From: JANQOH01 sp965243325
Lineage (GTDB): Bacteria; Pseudomonadota; Alphaproteobacteria; UBA7887
Direction: 5' to 3'
Assembly: GCA_965243325.1 (NCBI GenBank)
Contig: CBDEUQ010000001.1
Span: forward strand, 248,001 to 312,000
DNA length: 64,000 nt
Position 1 is the stretch's first letter; the number at the start of each line of letters is the position of its first letter. Made by a program: the position numbers and the translations under genes. Below, in pieces: positions 17,016-25,827 of this stretch. The notes beneath the pieces were generated by a model. That model had not been told where the DNA came from, did not search any database, and saw only the letters and a program-made list of their open reading frames with translations.

Positions 17016-17496
17016 CCGGGCCGCCGGCCGGGACGGCGCTGAGCGCGTCGATCGCGCCCTGCAGGATGTAGGCTGCCGCCGCCCGGTCGATGCGCTCGGC
17101 GCGGCGCCGGCGGCTCATGTCGGCGGCGATCATCGCCCGTTCCACCGCCGCGGTGGACAGGCGCTCGTCCCACATGAGGACGGGCAGGGCGAGCCGTTCG
17201 GCAAGGTTGGCGGCCCAGGCGCGCGACGACTGGGCGCGCGGCCCCTCGCTGCCGTCCATGCGCCGCGGCAGGCCGACGACGACGCCGCCCACGCCCTCGC
17301 TCGCGCAGACCGCCGCCAGATGCGCCGCGTCGTCGCGGAACCGTCCGCGGCGCAGCGTCTCCCGCGGGCTGGCGACGATGCGGCCGGGGTCGGAGAGCGC
17401 GACGCCCACCGTCTTTGTCCCGAGATCGATGCCGAGCAGGCGCGCGCCGGCGTCGAGCGTGGCGGCGAACGCCGCCGCGTCGTCGGTGACCGTCAC
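16975..17496 (-). CDS. ruvX: RuvX/YqgF-type Holliday junction resolvase-like protein
   Basis: The 173-residue RNase H-fold protein has 'GIDLGTKTVGVALSD' carrying the first acidic residue, 'VVGLPRRMDGSEGP' in the middle, and 'WDERLSTAAVERAM' containing the family DER motif. YqgF/RuvX proteins act in rRNA 5' processing and were proposed as junction resolvases. The GTG start at 17496 overlaps the DUF427 stop by 4 bases. About 15 residues precede the core. The Pro/Arg-rich tail runs into the convergent SDR gene, an overlap of 41 bases. Confidence 0.9.
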   Translation of the reverse strand: MTVTDDAAAFAATLDAGARLLGIDLGTKTVGVALSDPGRIVASPRETLRRGRFRDDAAHLAAVCASEGVGGVVVGLPRRMDGSEGPRAQSSRAWAANLAERLALPVLMWDERLSTAAVERAMIAADMSRRRRAERIDRAAAAYILQGAIDALSAVPAGGPVSAAPDEPRRRGG

Positions 17497-17870
17497 GCGC
17501 GGTCGCGGCCGGCGTCTCCGTCGTCCACGCCCGGCGGGTCCATCCGCTCGGCATAGAACGCGATGTGGCCCGCCAGCGCCGCGGCGGCGGGAATGGGCTG
17601 CCGATAGCCCCACGCCGCGTTCTCGGCCGCGCGCCCGCCGGCCGCGACCGTCCAGTACGAGGCTTCGCCCTTGTACGGGCACCGCGTGACGCGGTCGGTC
17701 TCGTGCAGCCGGTCCATCGCCACGTCCGCGATGGGGAAATAGTGCACCGGCCCGTAGCCGGTTTCGCGGACCACGAGTGCGCGCGCGCTGTCGGCGACGG
17801 TTTCGCCGCCGAAGCGGACGCGGACGCGCCGCGTGCACGGTTCGATGTCGACTCGATGGTCGTCCGTCAT
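17493..17870 (-). CDS. DUF427-domain protein
   Basis: A 125-residue protein of the DUF427 family, small beta-rich proteins of unknown function. Diagnostic segments are 'VRVRFGGETVADS', 'HYFPIADV', 'TRCPYKGEASYWTV' and 'AWGYRQPIP'. A GGAGGAG site precedes ATG 17870. It lies 31 bases after purH and overlaps ruvX by 4 bases, so the three form a likely operon. No catalytic function can be stated. Confidence 0.85.
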   Translation of the reverse strand: MTDDHRVDIEPCTRRVRVRFGGETVADSARALVVRETGYGPVHYFPIADVAMDRLHETDRVTRCPYKGEASYWTVAAGGRAAENAAWGYRQPIPAAAALAGHIAFYAERMDPPGVDDGDAGRDRA

Positions 17871-17901
17871 GCCGTTCTCCTCCTCCTCGGCCGCCGTCGC
17901 G

Positions 17902-19506
17902 TCAGTGCCGGAAATGGCGGACGCCGGTGAACACCATGGCGAGCCCGCGCGCATCGGCGGCGGCGATCGCCTCGTCGTCGCGAATCGACCCGCCGGGCTG
18001 GACGACCGCCGTCGCGCCGGCCTCGGCGGCCACCGCCACCGCGTCGGGGAACGGAAAGAACGCGTCCGAGGCGACCACCGAGCCGACGGTGCGCGGCTCG
18101 CGCTCCGCCGCCGCTGCCGCCGTCTCGCGGGCCTTCGCCGCCGCCGCCCGCGCCGCGTCGAGGCGGCTCGTCTGGCCGGCGCCGATGCCCACCGTCGCGC
18201 CATCCCTCGCATAGACGATGGCGTTCGATTTCACGTGCTTGCAGACGCGGAACGCGAAGATCATGTCGTCGATCTCGCGCGCGGTCGGTCGGCGTGCGCT
18301 CACCACGTCGAGGTCTCCCGCGCCGATGCGCGCTGCGTCGCGGTCCTGCACCAGGAGCCCGCCGGCGACCGTGCGCACCGTACGTCCGCGGGCCGTTCGG
18401 TCGGCAAGGCCCCCCGTCAGCAGCAGCCGCAGGTTCTTTCGCGCGGCAAACAGCGCCCGCGCCTCGGCGTCGGCGGCCGGCGCGATCACCACCTCGGTGA
18501 AGATTTCGCACACCGCGGCGGCGGCGGCGGCGTCGAGCGGGCGGTTGAACGCGACGATGCCGCCGAAGGCGCTCGTCGGGTCGCAGGCGTGCGCCGCCTC
18601 CCAGGCCGCCGCCGCGTCCGCGGCGCGCGCCGCCCCGCATGGGTTGGCGTGCTTGACGATGACGGCCGCCGGCTCGTCGAAGTCGCTGGCGAGCGCGAAC
18701 GCCGCGTCGGCGTCGGCGATGTTGTTGTAGCTGAGAGCCTTGCCCTGGACCTGTTGCGCGGTCGCCACGCCCGGCCCGGCGCCCGCGGTGGCGTAGAAGG
18801 CGGCGCGCTGGTGCGGGTTCTCGCCGTAGCGAAGCGCCCGGCCGGCGGCGCCGGCGAACGCCACCCGCCCGGGCGCTTCGACGCCGAGCCGCTCGGCGAG
18901 CCAGTTCGAGATCGACGCGTCGTAGGCGGCGGTGCGCGTGAACGCGGCCTGCGCGAGGCGGCGCCTGAGATCGCCGTCCAGCGCCCCGTCGGCGGCGTCC
19001 AGCGCGGCCGCCACCTCGGCGTAGTCGGACGGGTCGGTGAGCACCGCGACGAAGGCATGGTTCTTCGCCGCCGAGCGGATCATCGCCGGGCCGCCGATGT
19101 CGATGGTCTCGATGCACGCGGCGAAGCTCTCCTCCGCCGCCGCGGTGCGCTCGAACGGATAGAGGTCGACCGCCACGAGGTCGATGGACGCGATCCCGTG
19201 CGCCGCCATCTCCGCCCGGTGAGCTGTGTCGTCGCGGCGCGCGAGCAGCCCGCCGTGAACCACCGGATGCAGGGTCTTGACCCGGCCGTCGAGGATCTCG
19301 GGGAAGCCGGTGCGCTCCGCCACCTCGACCACCTGAAGCCCGGCCTCGCGGAGCGCCCGCGCCGTGCCCCCCGTCGACAGGATCTCGGCGCCGTGCCGCG
19401 CCAGCGTGCGCGCGAAATCGACGATTCCGGTCTTGTCCGAGACCGAAAGAAGCGCCCGCGCGACGCGCGCGGGGCCGCCCGCGGCGGCGGGAGCCGCGCC
19501 CGTCAT
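17902..19506 (-). CDS. purH: bifunctional AICAR transformylase/IMP cyclohydrolase
   Basis: The 534-residue PurH protein catalyses the last two steps of IMP synthesis. The N-terminal cyclohydrolase (MGS-like) domain includes 'ALLSVSDKTGIVDFA' and 'VKTLHPVVHGGLLARR'. The C-terminal transformylase contains 'VIVKHANPCGAA', with the Lys-His pair of the active site, and 'SDAFFPFPD'. Length is normal. The ATG at 19506 has a GGGGACGGG purine stretch upstream. It heads the transcript purH-DUF427-ruvX. Confidence 0.96.
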   Translation of the reverse strand: MTGAAPAAAGGPARVARALLSVSDKTGIVDFARTLARHGAEILSTGGTARALREAGLQVVEVAERTGFPEILDGRVKTLHPVVHGGLLARRDDTAHRAEMAAHGIASIDLVAVDLYPFERTAAAEESFAACIETIDIGGPAMIRSAAKNHAFVAVLTDPSDYAEVAAALDAADGALDGDLRRRLAQAAFTRTAAYDASISNWLAERLGVEAPGRVAFAGAAGRALRYGENPHQRAAFYATAGAGPGVATAQQVQGKALSYNNIADADAAFALASDFDEPAAVIVKHANPCGAARAADAAAAWEAAHACDPTSAFGGIVAFNRPLDAAAAAAVCEIFTEVVIAPAADAEARALFAARKNLRLLLTGGLADRTARGRTVRTVAGGLLVQDRDAARIGAGDLDVVSARRPTAREIDDMIFAFRVCKHVKSNAIVYARDGATVGIGAGQTSRLDAARAAAAKARETAAAAAEREPRTVGSVVASDAFFPFPDAVAVAAEAGATAVVQPGGSIRDDEAIAAADARGLAMVFTGVRHFRH

Positions 19507-19744
19507 CCCGTCCCCGTGATGCGGAAAACGCCGCTGGTCCGCACGTGCCGCCTCCCTCTGCCGTCGCCAACCGCCGGCGGCGAACCTACCACAACGCCGC
19601 GCCTGCGGCTCGCCGGCGCCGCCGGACCGCTTTCCCTGGACCCCGTGCCGCCGCCCGCCCCGCAGCCGGCGGGCAAGCGTGTTGCCCGGCCTGTCCGCGG
19701 CGGCTAGGGTCCGGCCCTCTGTGTTCCTTGCCGGACGATGATCG

Positions 19745-20512
19745 ATGGCCGAGGCGCCGCGCCACGTCGGCTTGTTCGCGACCTGCCTGGTCGACCTGTT
19801 TCGCCCCAGCGTCGGCTTCGCCGCGGTCGCCCTGCTCGAACGGGCGGGGTGCCGGGTGAGCGTTCCGCTACAGACGTGCTGCGGCCAGCCGGGCTACAAC
19901 TCGGGTGATTTCGCCAGCGCCCGCGCCCTGGCGCGCCAAGCCATCGAGGCGTTCGCCGGGGTCGACTATCTCGTCGCCCCGTCGGGAAGCTGCGCCGGCA
20001 TGATCCGCAAGCACTATCCGGCCCTCTTCGACGACGAGCCGGAGTGGGCGGCGCGGGCGGCGCGGCTGGCCGGGCGCACGTGGGAGCTGGTCTCCTTCCT
20101 CACCGACGTCTGCGGCGTCGAATCGGTCGACGCCCGCTTCGAGGGAACGGTGACCTACCACGATTCCTGCTCCGGCCTGCGCGAGCTCGGCGTGCGGGCG
20201 CAGCCGCGCAAGCTGCTGGCGAGCGTGCGGGGACTGACGCTGAACGAGCTCGACGACGCCGAGGAGTGCTGCGGCTTCGGCGGCACGTTCTGCGTCAAGT
20301 ATCCTGAGATTTCGCTGCGCATGGTCGGCGACAAGGCGCGCGCCGCGGCGGCCACGGGCGCCGGCACGCTGCTCGCCGGCGACATGGGGTGCCTGCTCAA
20401 CATCGCCGGCAGGCTGGCGCGCGACGACGGCGCCCTCGCCGTGCGCCACGTGGCCGAGGTGCTCGCGGGACACACCGCCCAGGCGCCGATCGGCGGCACC
20501 GGCCCCCGATGA
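19745..20512 (+). CDS. lutA: lactate utilisation protein LutA (LldE-like Fe-S protein)
   Basis: The 255-residue protein has two CCG domains, 'QTCCGQPGYNSGD' and 'EECCGFGGTFCVKYPE', which hold Fe-S or related centres in heterodisulfide reductase-like proteins. With LutB and LutC it forms the cytoplasmic L-lactate oxidising system. The ATG at 19745 gives the usual 'HVGLFATCLVDLFRP' N-terminus. Its stop overlaps the lutB start as ATGA. The 238 bases upstream, to purH, presumably contain divergent promoters, but I see no clear boxes or operator. Confidence 0.93.
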   Translation: MAEAPRHVGLFATCLVDLFRPSVGFAAVALLERAGCRVSVPLQTCCGQPGYNSGDFASARALARQAIEAFAGVDYLVAPSGSCAGMIRKHYPALFDDEPEWAARAARLAGRTWELVSFLTDVCGVESVDARFEGTVTYHDSCSGLRELGVRAQPRKLLASVRGLTLNELDDAEECCGFGGTFCVKYPEISLRMVGDKARAAAATGAGTLLAGDMGCLLNIAGRLARDDGALAVRHVAEVLAGHTAQAPIGGTGPR

Positions 20513-21918
20513 GGGTCGAGACGCCGCAGTTCAAGGAAAAGAGCCGCGAGGCGCTGGCCGACCCGCAGCTGCGCCGGGCGCTCGAGACCATGCAGGTCAA
20601 TTTCTCCGGCAACCGCCGCGCCGCCGTGGACCGCCTGCCCGAGTTCGACGACCTGCGCGACCGGGCGCGCGCCCTCAAGGACCACACGCTGGCGCACCTC
20701 GACCACTATCTCGAGGCGTGGGAGGCGGCCGCGACCGCCGCCGGCACGACGGTCCACTGGGCCGCCGACGGCGACGAGGCGAAGGCGCTGATCGCCGACC
20801 TCTGCCGCCGCGCCGGCGGCACCGTCGTCGCCAAGGCGAAGTCGATGATCGGCGAGGAGATCGGCCTCAATCCCCATCTCGAGGCGGCCGGCTTCGAGGT
20901 GATCGAGACCGACCTCGGTGAGTACATCGTCCAGCTCGCGGGCGAGCCGCCGAGCCACATCATCGGCCCCGCCGTGCACAAGACGGTGGAGCAGGTGGCC
21001 GATCTGTTCCACGACCATCACGCGCGTCTCGGCCAAAGCCGCAAGACCGAGGGTCCGGCGCTCGTGGGCGAAGCGCGCGAGGTGCTGCGCGAGACCTATT
21101 TCCGCGCCGACGTGGGCATCACGGGCGCCAACTTCCTGGTCGCCGAGACCGGCTCGATCATCGTCGTCACCAACGAGGGCAACGCCGATCTGGTGCAGGG
21201 GCTGTCGCGCGTCCACATCGTCCTGGCGAGCGTCGAGAAGGTCGTCCCCAGCCTCGACGACGCGGCGACGATCATGCGCCTGCTCGCGCGCTCGGCGACC
21301 GGCCAGGAGATGGCCGCCTACACCACCGTCGCCACCGGCCCGCGGCGCCCCGGCGAGGGCGACGGTCCCCGCGAGGTGCACGTGGTGCTGCTCGACAACG
21401 GCCGCACCGGCCTGCTCGGCACGCCGTTCCAGGAGGTGCTGCGCTGCATCCGCTGCGGCGCCTGCATGAACCACTGCCCGGTCTACGGCGCGGTCGGCGG
21501 CCATGCCTACGGCTGGGTCTATCCCGGGCCGATCGGCGCGGTGCTCACGCCGGCGTTTGTCGGCATCGCGGCAGGCCGCCACCTGCCGAACGCGTCGAGC
21601 TTCTGCGGCCGCTGCGCCGAGGTCTGCCCGATGCGCATTCCGCTGCCCGACCTCATGCGCCGTTGGCGGGCGGAGGAGTTCGACCGCAAGCTGACGCCGC
21701 CGCGCCAGCGCTGGGCGCTTGGGCTGTGGTCGTGGGCGGTGCGCCGCCCGCGCCTCTACCGCGCCGGGGCGCGCCTCGCCGCGCGCGTCCTGGCGCTGCT
21801 CGGCGGCCGCCGCGGCCGGCTCAGCCGTCTGCCCGGCGCCGCCGGCTGGACCGCCGGCCGCGACCTGCCGGCGCCCGAAGGCGCCACCTTTCAGGCGCAG
21901 TGGGCGCGGCGCCGGTGA
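20509..21918 (+). CDS. lutB: lactate utilisation protein LutB (LldF-like)
   Basis: A 469-residue iron-sulfur protein. The LUD domain spans roughly 60-290. The 4Fe-4S ferredoxin-like motifs are 'CIRCGACMNHCPVYG' and 'CGRCAEVCPMRIP'. It passes electrons from lactate oxidation to the respiratory chain within LutABC. The C-terminus is Arg/Ala-rich. The ATG at 20509 overlaps lutA and the stop overlaps the GTG of lutC, so the three are translationally coupled. Confidence 0.93.
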   Translation: MRVETPQFKEKSREALADPQLRRALETMQVNFSGNRRAAVDRLPEFDDLRDRARALKDHTLAHLDHYLEAWEAAATAAGTTVHWAADGDEAKALIADLCRRAGGTVVAKAKSMIGEEIGLNPHLEAAGFEVIETDLGEYIVQLAGEPPSHIIGPAVHKTVEQVADLFHDHHARLGQSRKTEGPALVGEAREVLRETYFRADVGITGANFLVAETGSIIVVTNEGNADLVQGLSRVHIVLASVEKVVPSLDDAATIMRLLARSATGQEMAAYTTVATGPRRPGEGDGPREVHVVLLDNGRTGLLGTPFQEVLRCIRCGACMNHCPVYGAVGGHAYGWVYPGPIGAVLTPAFVGIAAGRHLPNASSFCGRCAEVCPMRIPLPDLMRRWRAEEFDRKLTPPRQRWALGLWSWAVRRPRLYRAGARLAARVLALLGGRRGRLSRLPGAAGWTAGRDLPAPEGATFQAQWARRR

Positions 21919-22595
21919 GCGCCTCGCGCGAGCGCGTGCTGGGGGCGATCCGCCGCCGCCTCGACCGCGGCCCGCTCGACGCCGCGGCGGCGCGCCGCCT
22001 CGATTCGCGCATGGCCGGCGCCGCCGACCAGCTCGTGCCGGCGCGCGCCGGCGGCGACGCGCCGGCACGCATCGCGGCCTTCCGCGCCCGCGCCGAGGCG
22101 GTGAGCGCGACCGTCGAGCGCATCGACGGGCTCGATGCCCTGCCGGGGGCGGTGGCGGCGTATCTCGCCGGTCGCAACCTGCCGGCGGAGGTGCTGGCGG
22201 CCCCCGATGCGCTGTTCGACCGCGTGCCGTGGCACGACCGCCCGGCGCTGTCGGTCCGCCGCGGTGCGCACGGGGAGGGCGATCTCGTCGGCCTGTCGCG
22301 GGCCCTGGCCGCGGTGGCCGAGACCGGGTCGCTGGTCATGGCCGGGACCGCCGCGACGCCCCACCTGTCCAACTTCGTGCCGGAGACGCAGATCGTCGTC
22401 GTCGCCGCGTCGCGCGTCGTCGGCGGCTTCGAGGACGTCTGGCGCACCGTCCGCGCCGGCGGTCTGCCGCGCACGCTCACGTTCGTGACCGGCCCGTCGC
22501 GCACCGGCGACATCGGCCTCAAGATCGAGCTCGGCGCGCACGGGCCCCGGCGCCTCCACGTCATCGTCGTCGATGACCCGGACGACGCGGCGTGA
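21915..22595 (+). CDS. lutC: lactate utilisation protein LutC (LldG-like LUD domain)
   Basis: A 226-residue LUD-domain protein, the third subunit of the lactate oxidation complex. Conserved segments are 'AVAETGSLVMAG', 'LSNFVPETQIVVV' and 'GPSRTGDIGLKIELGAHGP', the last being the family's signature near the C-terminus. It starts at GTG 21915, overlapping lutB by 4 bases, and its end overlaps the Smr gene by 23 bases. No FadR/GntR-type lactate regulator or lactate permease is adjacent. Confidence 0.9.
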   Translation: MSASRERVLGAIRRRLDRGPLDAAAARRLDSRMAGAADQLVPARAGGDAPARIAAFRARAEAVSATVERIDGLDALPGAVAAYLAGRNLPAEVLAAPDALFDRVPWHDRPALSVRRGAHGEGDLVGLSRALAAVAETGSLVMAGTAATPHLSNFVPETQIVVVAASRVVGGFEDVWRTVRAGGLPRTLTFVTGPSRTGDIGLKIELGAHGPRRLHVIVVDDPDDAA

Positions 22596-23115
22596 GCCTC
22601 CCGGCCTGACGGCCGAGGACCTGGCGCTGTGGCGCCATGCGACGAGCGGCGACGCGCCGCTGCGCGCGCGCACGACCGCGGATCCCGGCGCGCCGCCGAC
22701 GAAGATGCCGGCGCCCGGCGTGCCCCTCGCCGAGGCCCCGCCGCCGCGGGCCGGGCGCGCTCCCGCCGCCGCCGCCGGCGTCGACGCCCGCACCATGCAG
22801 CGTCTCAGGCGCGGGCAGATCGCCGTCGAGCGCCGGCTCGATCTGCACGGCATGACCCAGGCCCAGGCGCATCGCGCCGTCTCCCGCGCCCTCGCCGCCT
22901 GTCAGGACGACGGCGTGCGCTGCCTGCTCGTCATCACCGGCAAGGGAGTGGGCGCCGGCGCCGGCGTCCTGCGCGCGATGCTGCCCCGCTGGCTCGCCGA
23001 GCCGCCGGACGCCGGCCGCGTCCTGGCCGCCGCCCCGGCGCGGCAGCGCGACGGCGGCGCGGGCGCGTTCTACGTCCTGCTGCGGAAGTCGCGCCGGCGC
23101 AGCGGCGGTGTATGA
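22573..23115 (+). CDS. Smr (MutS2 C-terminal-like) domain protein
   Basis: A 180-residue protein with a low-complexity N-terminal half and a C-terminal Smr domain. The domain opens with 'LDLHGMTQAQAH' and has the 'VITGKGVGAGAGVLR' loop, both signatures of Smr endonuclease domains that nick nucleic acids. A helix with 'QRLRRGQI' precedes it, as in proteobacterial DUF2027-like small Smr proteins. ATG 22573 lies inside lutC, so it is likely read from the lut transcript. Its biological target is unknown. Confidence 0.88.
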   Translation: MTRTTRREPPGLTAEDLALWRHATSGDAPLRARTTADPGAPPTKMPAPGVPLAEAPPPRAGRAPAAAAGVDARTMQRLRRGQIAVERRLDLHGMTQAQAHRAVSRALAACQDDGVRCLLVITGKGVGAGAGVLRAMLPRWLAEPPDAGRVLAAAPARQRDGGAGAFYVLLRKSRRRSGGV

Positions 23116-23178
23116 TGGCCCATGACGGCCCGTGACGGCGCAATGCCGTTGCGCCGCCAGCCGGGGGGAGGACCTGCC

Positions 23179-23478
23179 GTGATCAGATCGTGCATGCTGG
23201 CCGTCGTCGGGGTCGGCGTCACCGCGGCGGCGTGGGCGTTCAGCGCCGGCGACGCCGCGAAGGGCCGGGAGATCGCGCTTGAGCTCTGCGCCGGCTGTCA
23301 CGGCGTGCCGGACGGCGGCACCGCCGTCGCCGCGGCGCCCGCCTTCCTGGCCATCGCCGGCACCGACGCCGAGACCGTGAAGACGGCGCTGAAGCGGCCG
23401 CACTGGGACGGCGGGCGCCTGTCGCGCGGCGACGCCGCGCACGTCATCGCCTTCGTCGATGCGCTGCGGATGGAATGA
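23179..23478 (+). CDS. small periplasmic c-type cytochrome
   Basis: A 99-residue class I-like cytochrome c with an N-terminal export signal of about 22 residues and one heme site CAGCH (Cys37, Cys40, His41). The usual distal Met is not evident at its expected place, which reads around 'KRPHWDGGRLSRGD', so the sixth ligand is uncertain. The GTG at 23179 has a GGGGGAGGA ribosome site; an in-frame ATG 19 codons earlier does not. It lies 14 bases before the TRAP binding protein gene and may share its transcript. Confidence 0.82.
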   Translation: MIRSCMLAVVGVGVTAAAWAFSAGDAAKGREIALELCAGCHGVPDGGTAVAAAPAFLAIAGTDAETVKTALKRPHWDGGRLSRGDAAHVIAFVDALRME

Positions 23479-23492
23479 TGGGGAGAGACGCC

Positions 23493-24578
23493 ATGAACGA
23501 CGCGCAGAAGGGGCGGCGGGCCTTTCTCGCCGGAGCCGGGGCGGGCGCCGCCGCGGCCGCGTTTCCGGCGCCGGCGATCGCCCAGGGCCGCGTGCAGTGG
23601 CGCATGTTGACGACGTGGCCGAAGAACTTTCCCGGCGTCGGCACCGCCGCGCAGCGCATCGCCGACCGCATCGGCGCCTTGTCGGACGGGCGCATGGAGG
23701 TCAAGCTGTTCGCCGCCGGCGAGTTCGTGCCGGCGTTCGAGATGTTCGACGCCGTCCGCGAGGGCAAGGCCGACATGGGCCACGACGCGCCCTACTACTG
23801 GATCGCCAAGCAGAAGGCGTGCGCGTTCTTCTGTTCGGTGCCCGGCGGCCTTACGCCTTGGGAGCACATGGGCTGGGTCAACTACGGCGGCGGCCAGGCC
23901 CTGTGGGACGAGCTGTACGCCGAGTTCGGCCTCCGCGCCTGGCTTGCCGGCAACGCCGGCATGCAGATGGTCGGCTGGTTCCGCAATCCGATCGCCTCGC
24001 TCGCCGACCTCCAGGGCCTGAAGATCCGCATGGCCGGCCTGCAGTCCGAGGTGCTGAGCCGGCTCGGCGCGACCACCGTCAACCTGCCCGGCGGCGAGGT
24101 CATGCCGGCGCTGCAGTCGGGAGTCATCGACGCCGCGGAGTGGGGCGGCCCGTGGATGGATCTCGCCCACGGCTTCCACAAGATCGCCAGCTACTGCTAC
24201 GGCCCCGGCGTGCACGAGCCCGGCGCGTCGCTGTCGCTGGTCGTCAACCGGGAGCGTTACGACGCGTTGCCCGAGAGCCTGCAGCGCATCGTGCAGGCCG
24301 CCGCCGAGGTCGAGAATTCGCGCCTGTTGAGCGAGTTCACCGCCAAGAACGCGCTGGCGATGGAAGAGCTGGCGAACGTGTACGGCGTCAGCTTCGAGCG
24401 CCTCCCCGACGACGTGCTGCGGCGCTGGTTCGAGGTCAGCGAGGAGGTGAACGCCGAGGCCGGCGCCGGGGGCGACATCAACCGGCGGATCTACGAGAGC
24501 TGGCAGACGTTCCGCCGCCGCTCGCTCGCCATCGCGCCGCTGTCGACGCTCGGCTTCATGCAGAGCCGTACCGTCTGA
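23493..24578 (+). CDS. TRAP transporter substrate-binding protein, DctP/TakP type
   Basis: The 361-residue periplasmic protein has a twin-arginine-like signal ('GRRAFLAGAG') cleaved near 'APAIAQG'. Family segments include 'WPKNFPGVGTAAQRIADRI', 'GEFVPAFEMFDAV', 'GNAGMQMVGWF' and 'DAAEWGGPWMD', a pattern close to TakP, which binds 2-oxoacids as dimers. The ATG at 23493 is supported by GGGGAGAG. No DctQ/DctM permease gene is beside it, so it must use a distant permease. Its position downstream of lutABC suggests lactate or a 2-oxoacid as ligand, an inference only. Confidence 0.9.
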   Translation: MNDAQKGRRAFLAGAGAGAAAAAFPAPAIAQGRVQWRMLTTWPKNFPGVGTAAQRIADRIGALSDGRMEVKLFAAGEFVPAFEMFDAVREGKADMGHDAPYYWIAKQKACAFFCSVPGGLTPWEHMGWVNYGGGQALWDELYAEFGLRAWLAGNAGMQMVGWFRNPIASLADLQGLKIRMAGLQSEVLSRLGATTVNLPGGEVMPALQSGVIDAAEWGGPWMDLAHGFHKIASYCYGPGVHEPGASLSLVVNRERYDALPESLQRIVQAAAEVENSRLLSEFTAKNALAMEELANVYGVSFERLPDDVLRRWFEVSEEVNAEAGAGGDINRRIYESWQTFRRRSLAIAPLSTLGFMQSRTV

Positions 24579-24596
24579 GACGGCGCCGGCGCGGGT

Positions 24597-25562
24597 CTAT
24601 TCGGCGGCCAAGGCGGCCTGGCCGTCGTCCAGCAGCCCGGCCGCCGCCAGCGCCGCGCGCAGGCGGTCGATCTCGGCCGGCGGCAGCTTCATCAGCGGCG
24701 GCCGCACCACCGCCTTGTCGAGCTTGCCCTGCAGCACCAGGCATTCCTTCATGCGGTTGTGCATGTCGAGGAAGGGCTCGGCGTAGAACGCCTCCGCCAG
24801 CGGCCAGATGCGCTCGTTGAGGGCCTGGGCGCGTGTGAGGTCGCGGGCGCGGACGGCCTCGAACAGCGCCACCTGCAACCCGGCGATGACGCTGCCGGCG
24901 CCCGACAGCAGGCCGTTCGCCCCCATCGTGAGCGACGCCATCAGCCACGCCGAGTGCGTCGTCAGCAGCGTCACCGGCCGCGGCAGGCCCTGGAGGACGC
25001 GCGTGTGGCGCTCGTGCAGCGCCGGGTCGTTCGACCAGTCCTTCATCGCGGCGATCGTCGGCACCGCCTCGAACAGCTTGAGCAGGGTGTCGAGCGGATA
25101 GCCGAGCCCCGTCGCCGCCGGGTACTGGAACGCGATCAGCGGCAGGTCGGTCGCCCCGGCGATGGTCGAGAAATGCGCCAGCGCCATCTCCGGCCGCAGG
25201 CGCCCGCCCATCGCCATGCTCTGCGGCGGAAAGACGAGGAGCGCCGAGGCACCCTCGTCGTCGGCCATGCGGGCGATGCGCGCCGCCTCGTGGCTGCCGT
25301 CGGCGTAGACGCCCGAGATCAGCGGCAGCCGGTCGCCGATCTCGTCGAGCGAGAAGGCAAGCGCGCGCCGCTGCTCGTCGAAGGTGCACGCGTGCACTTC
25401 CGAGGCGTGTCCGTTGACGGTGATCGCCGACAGCCCGCCGGTGGCGGCCACGTCGCGAAGGTGCGCCCGCGTCGCCGGCTCGTCGATCGAGAAGTCGTCG
25501 CGAAACGCCATCAGGGTGGCGGGAATCACCCCCGCCGGCCGATAATCGGAAAATCGCCGCAT
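24597..25562 (-). CDS. DHDPS/NAL-family aldolase-like protein
   Basis: A 321-residue TIM-barrel protein of the dihydrodipicolinate synthase family, class I lyases that condense or cleave 2-oxoacids such as pyruvate. The Schiff-base lysine is Lys174 in 'IAAMKDWSND', and Tyr147 in 'AFQYPAA' matches the conserved proton-relay tyrosine. The usual GTTGE loop is replaced by 'VNGHASEV', so it is not DapA itself. The ATG at 25562 follows a GGAGG site. It converges with the TRAP binding protein gene, 18 bases away, consistent with a shared catabolic role. Confidence 0.85.
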   Translation of the reverse strand: MRRFSDYRPAGVIPATLMAFRDDFSIDEPATRAHLRDVAATGGLSAITVNGHASEVHACTFDEQRRALAFSLDEIGDRLPLISGVYADGSHEAARIARMADDEGASALLVFPPQSMAMGGRLRPEMALAHFSTIAGATDLPLIAFQYPAATGLGYPLDTLLKLFEAVPTIAAMKDWSNDPALHERHTRVLQGLPRPVTLLTTHSAWLMASLTMGANGLLSGAGSVIAGLQVALFEAVRARDLTRAQALNERIWPLAEAFYAEPFLDMHNRMKECLVLQGKLDKAVVRPPLMKLPPAEIDRLRAALAAAGLLDDGQAALAAE

Positions 25563-25619
25563 CGCTCGCCTCCGGAACGGAAGAGCCCAGTCTACTCCCG
25601 CCCCTCCGCCGCCGCCAAC

Positions 25620-25800
25620 TGTCACCCCGGCCGGAGCGCAGCGGAGAGCAGGCGCCCGGTCTTCCCGGGGGGCGTCGTGCCGCTGGCTCTGGACCCCGGG
25701 TCAAGCCCGGGGTGACAAGAGAGGAACGGGGCAGGTGCCGTTTGTCCCCAACTGTCACCCCGGCCGGAGCGCAGCGGAGAGCCGGGGTCCAGTCTTCCCA
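25620..25800. repeat. dispersed hairpin repeat cluster, first in window
   Basis: Three units occur: a variant of the long type (TGTCACCCCGGCCGGAGCGC...), a CCCCGGGTCAAGCCCGGGG unit at about 25692-25719, and a complete long-type unit at 25752-25793 ending GGGGTCCAG. Nothing of the kind was seen in the preceding 25.6 kb. Confidence 0.9.
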
Positions 25801-25827
25801 CGACGCGGCGGTCGGCGCGGCCGGGGC

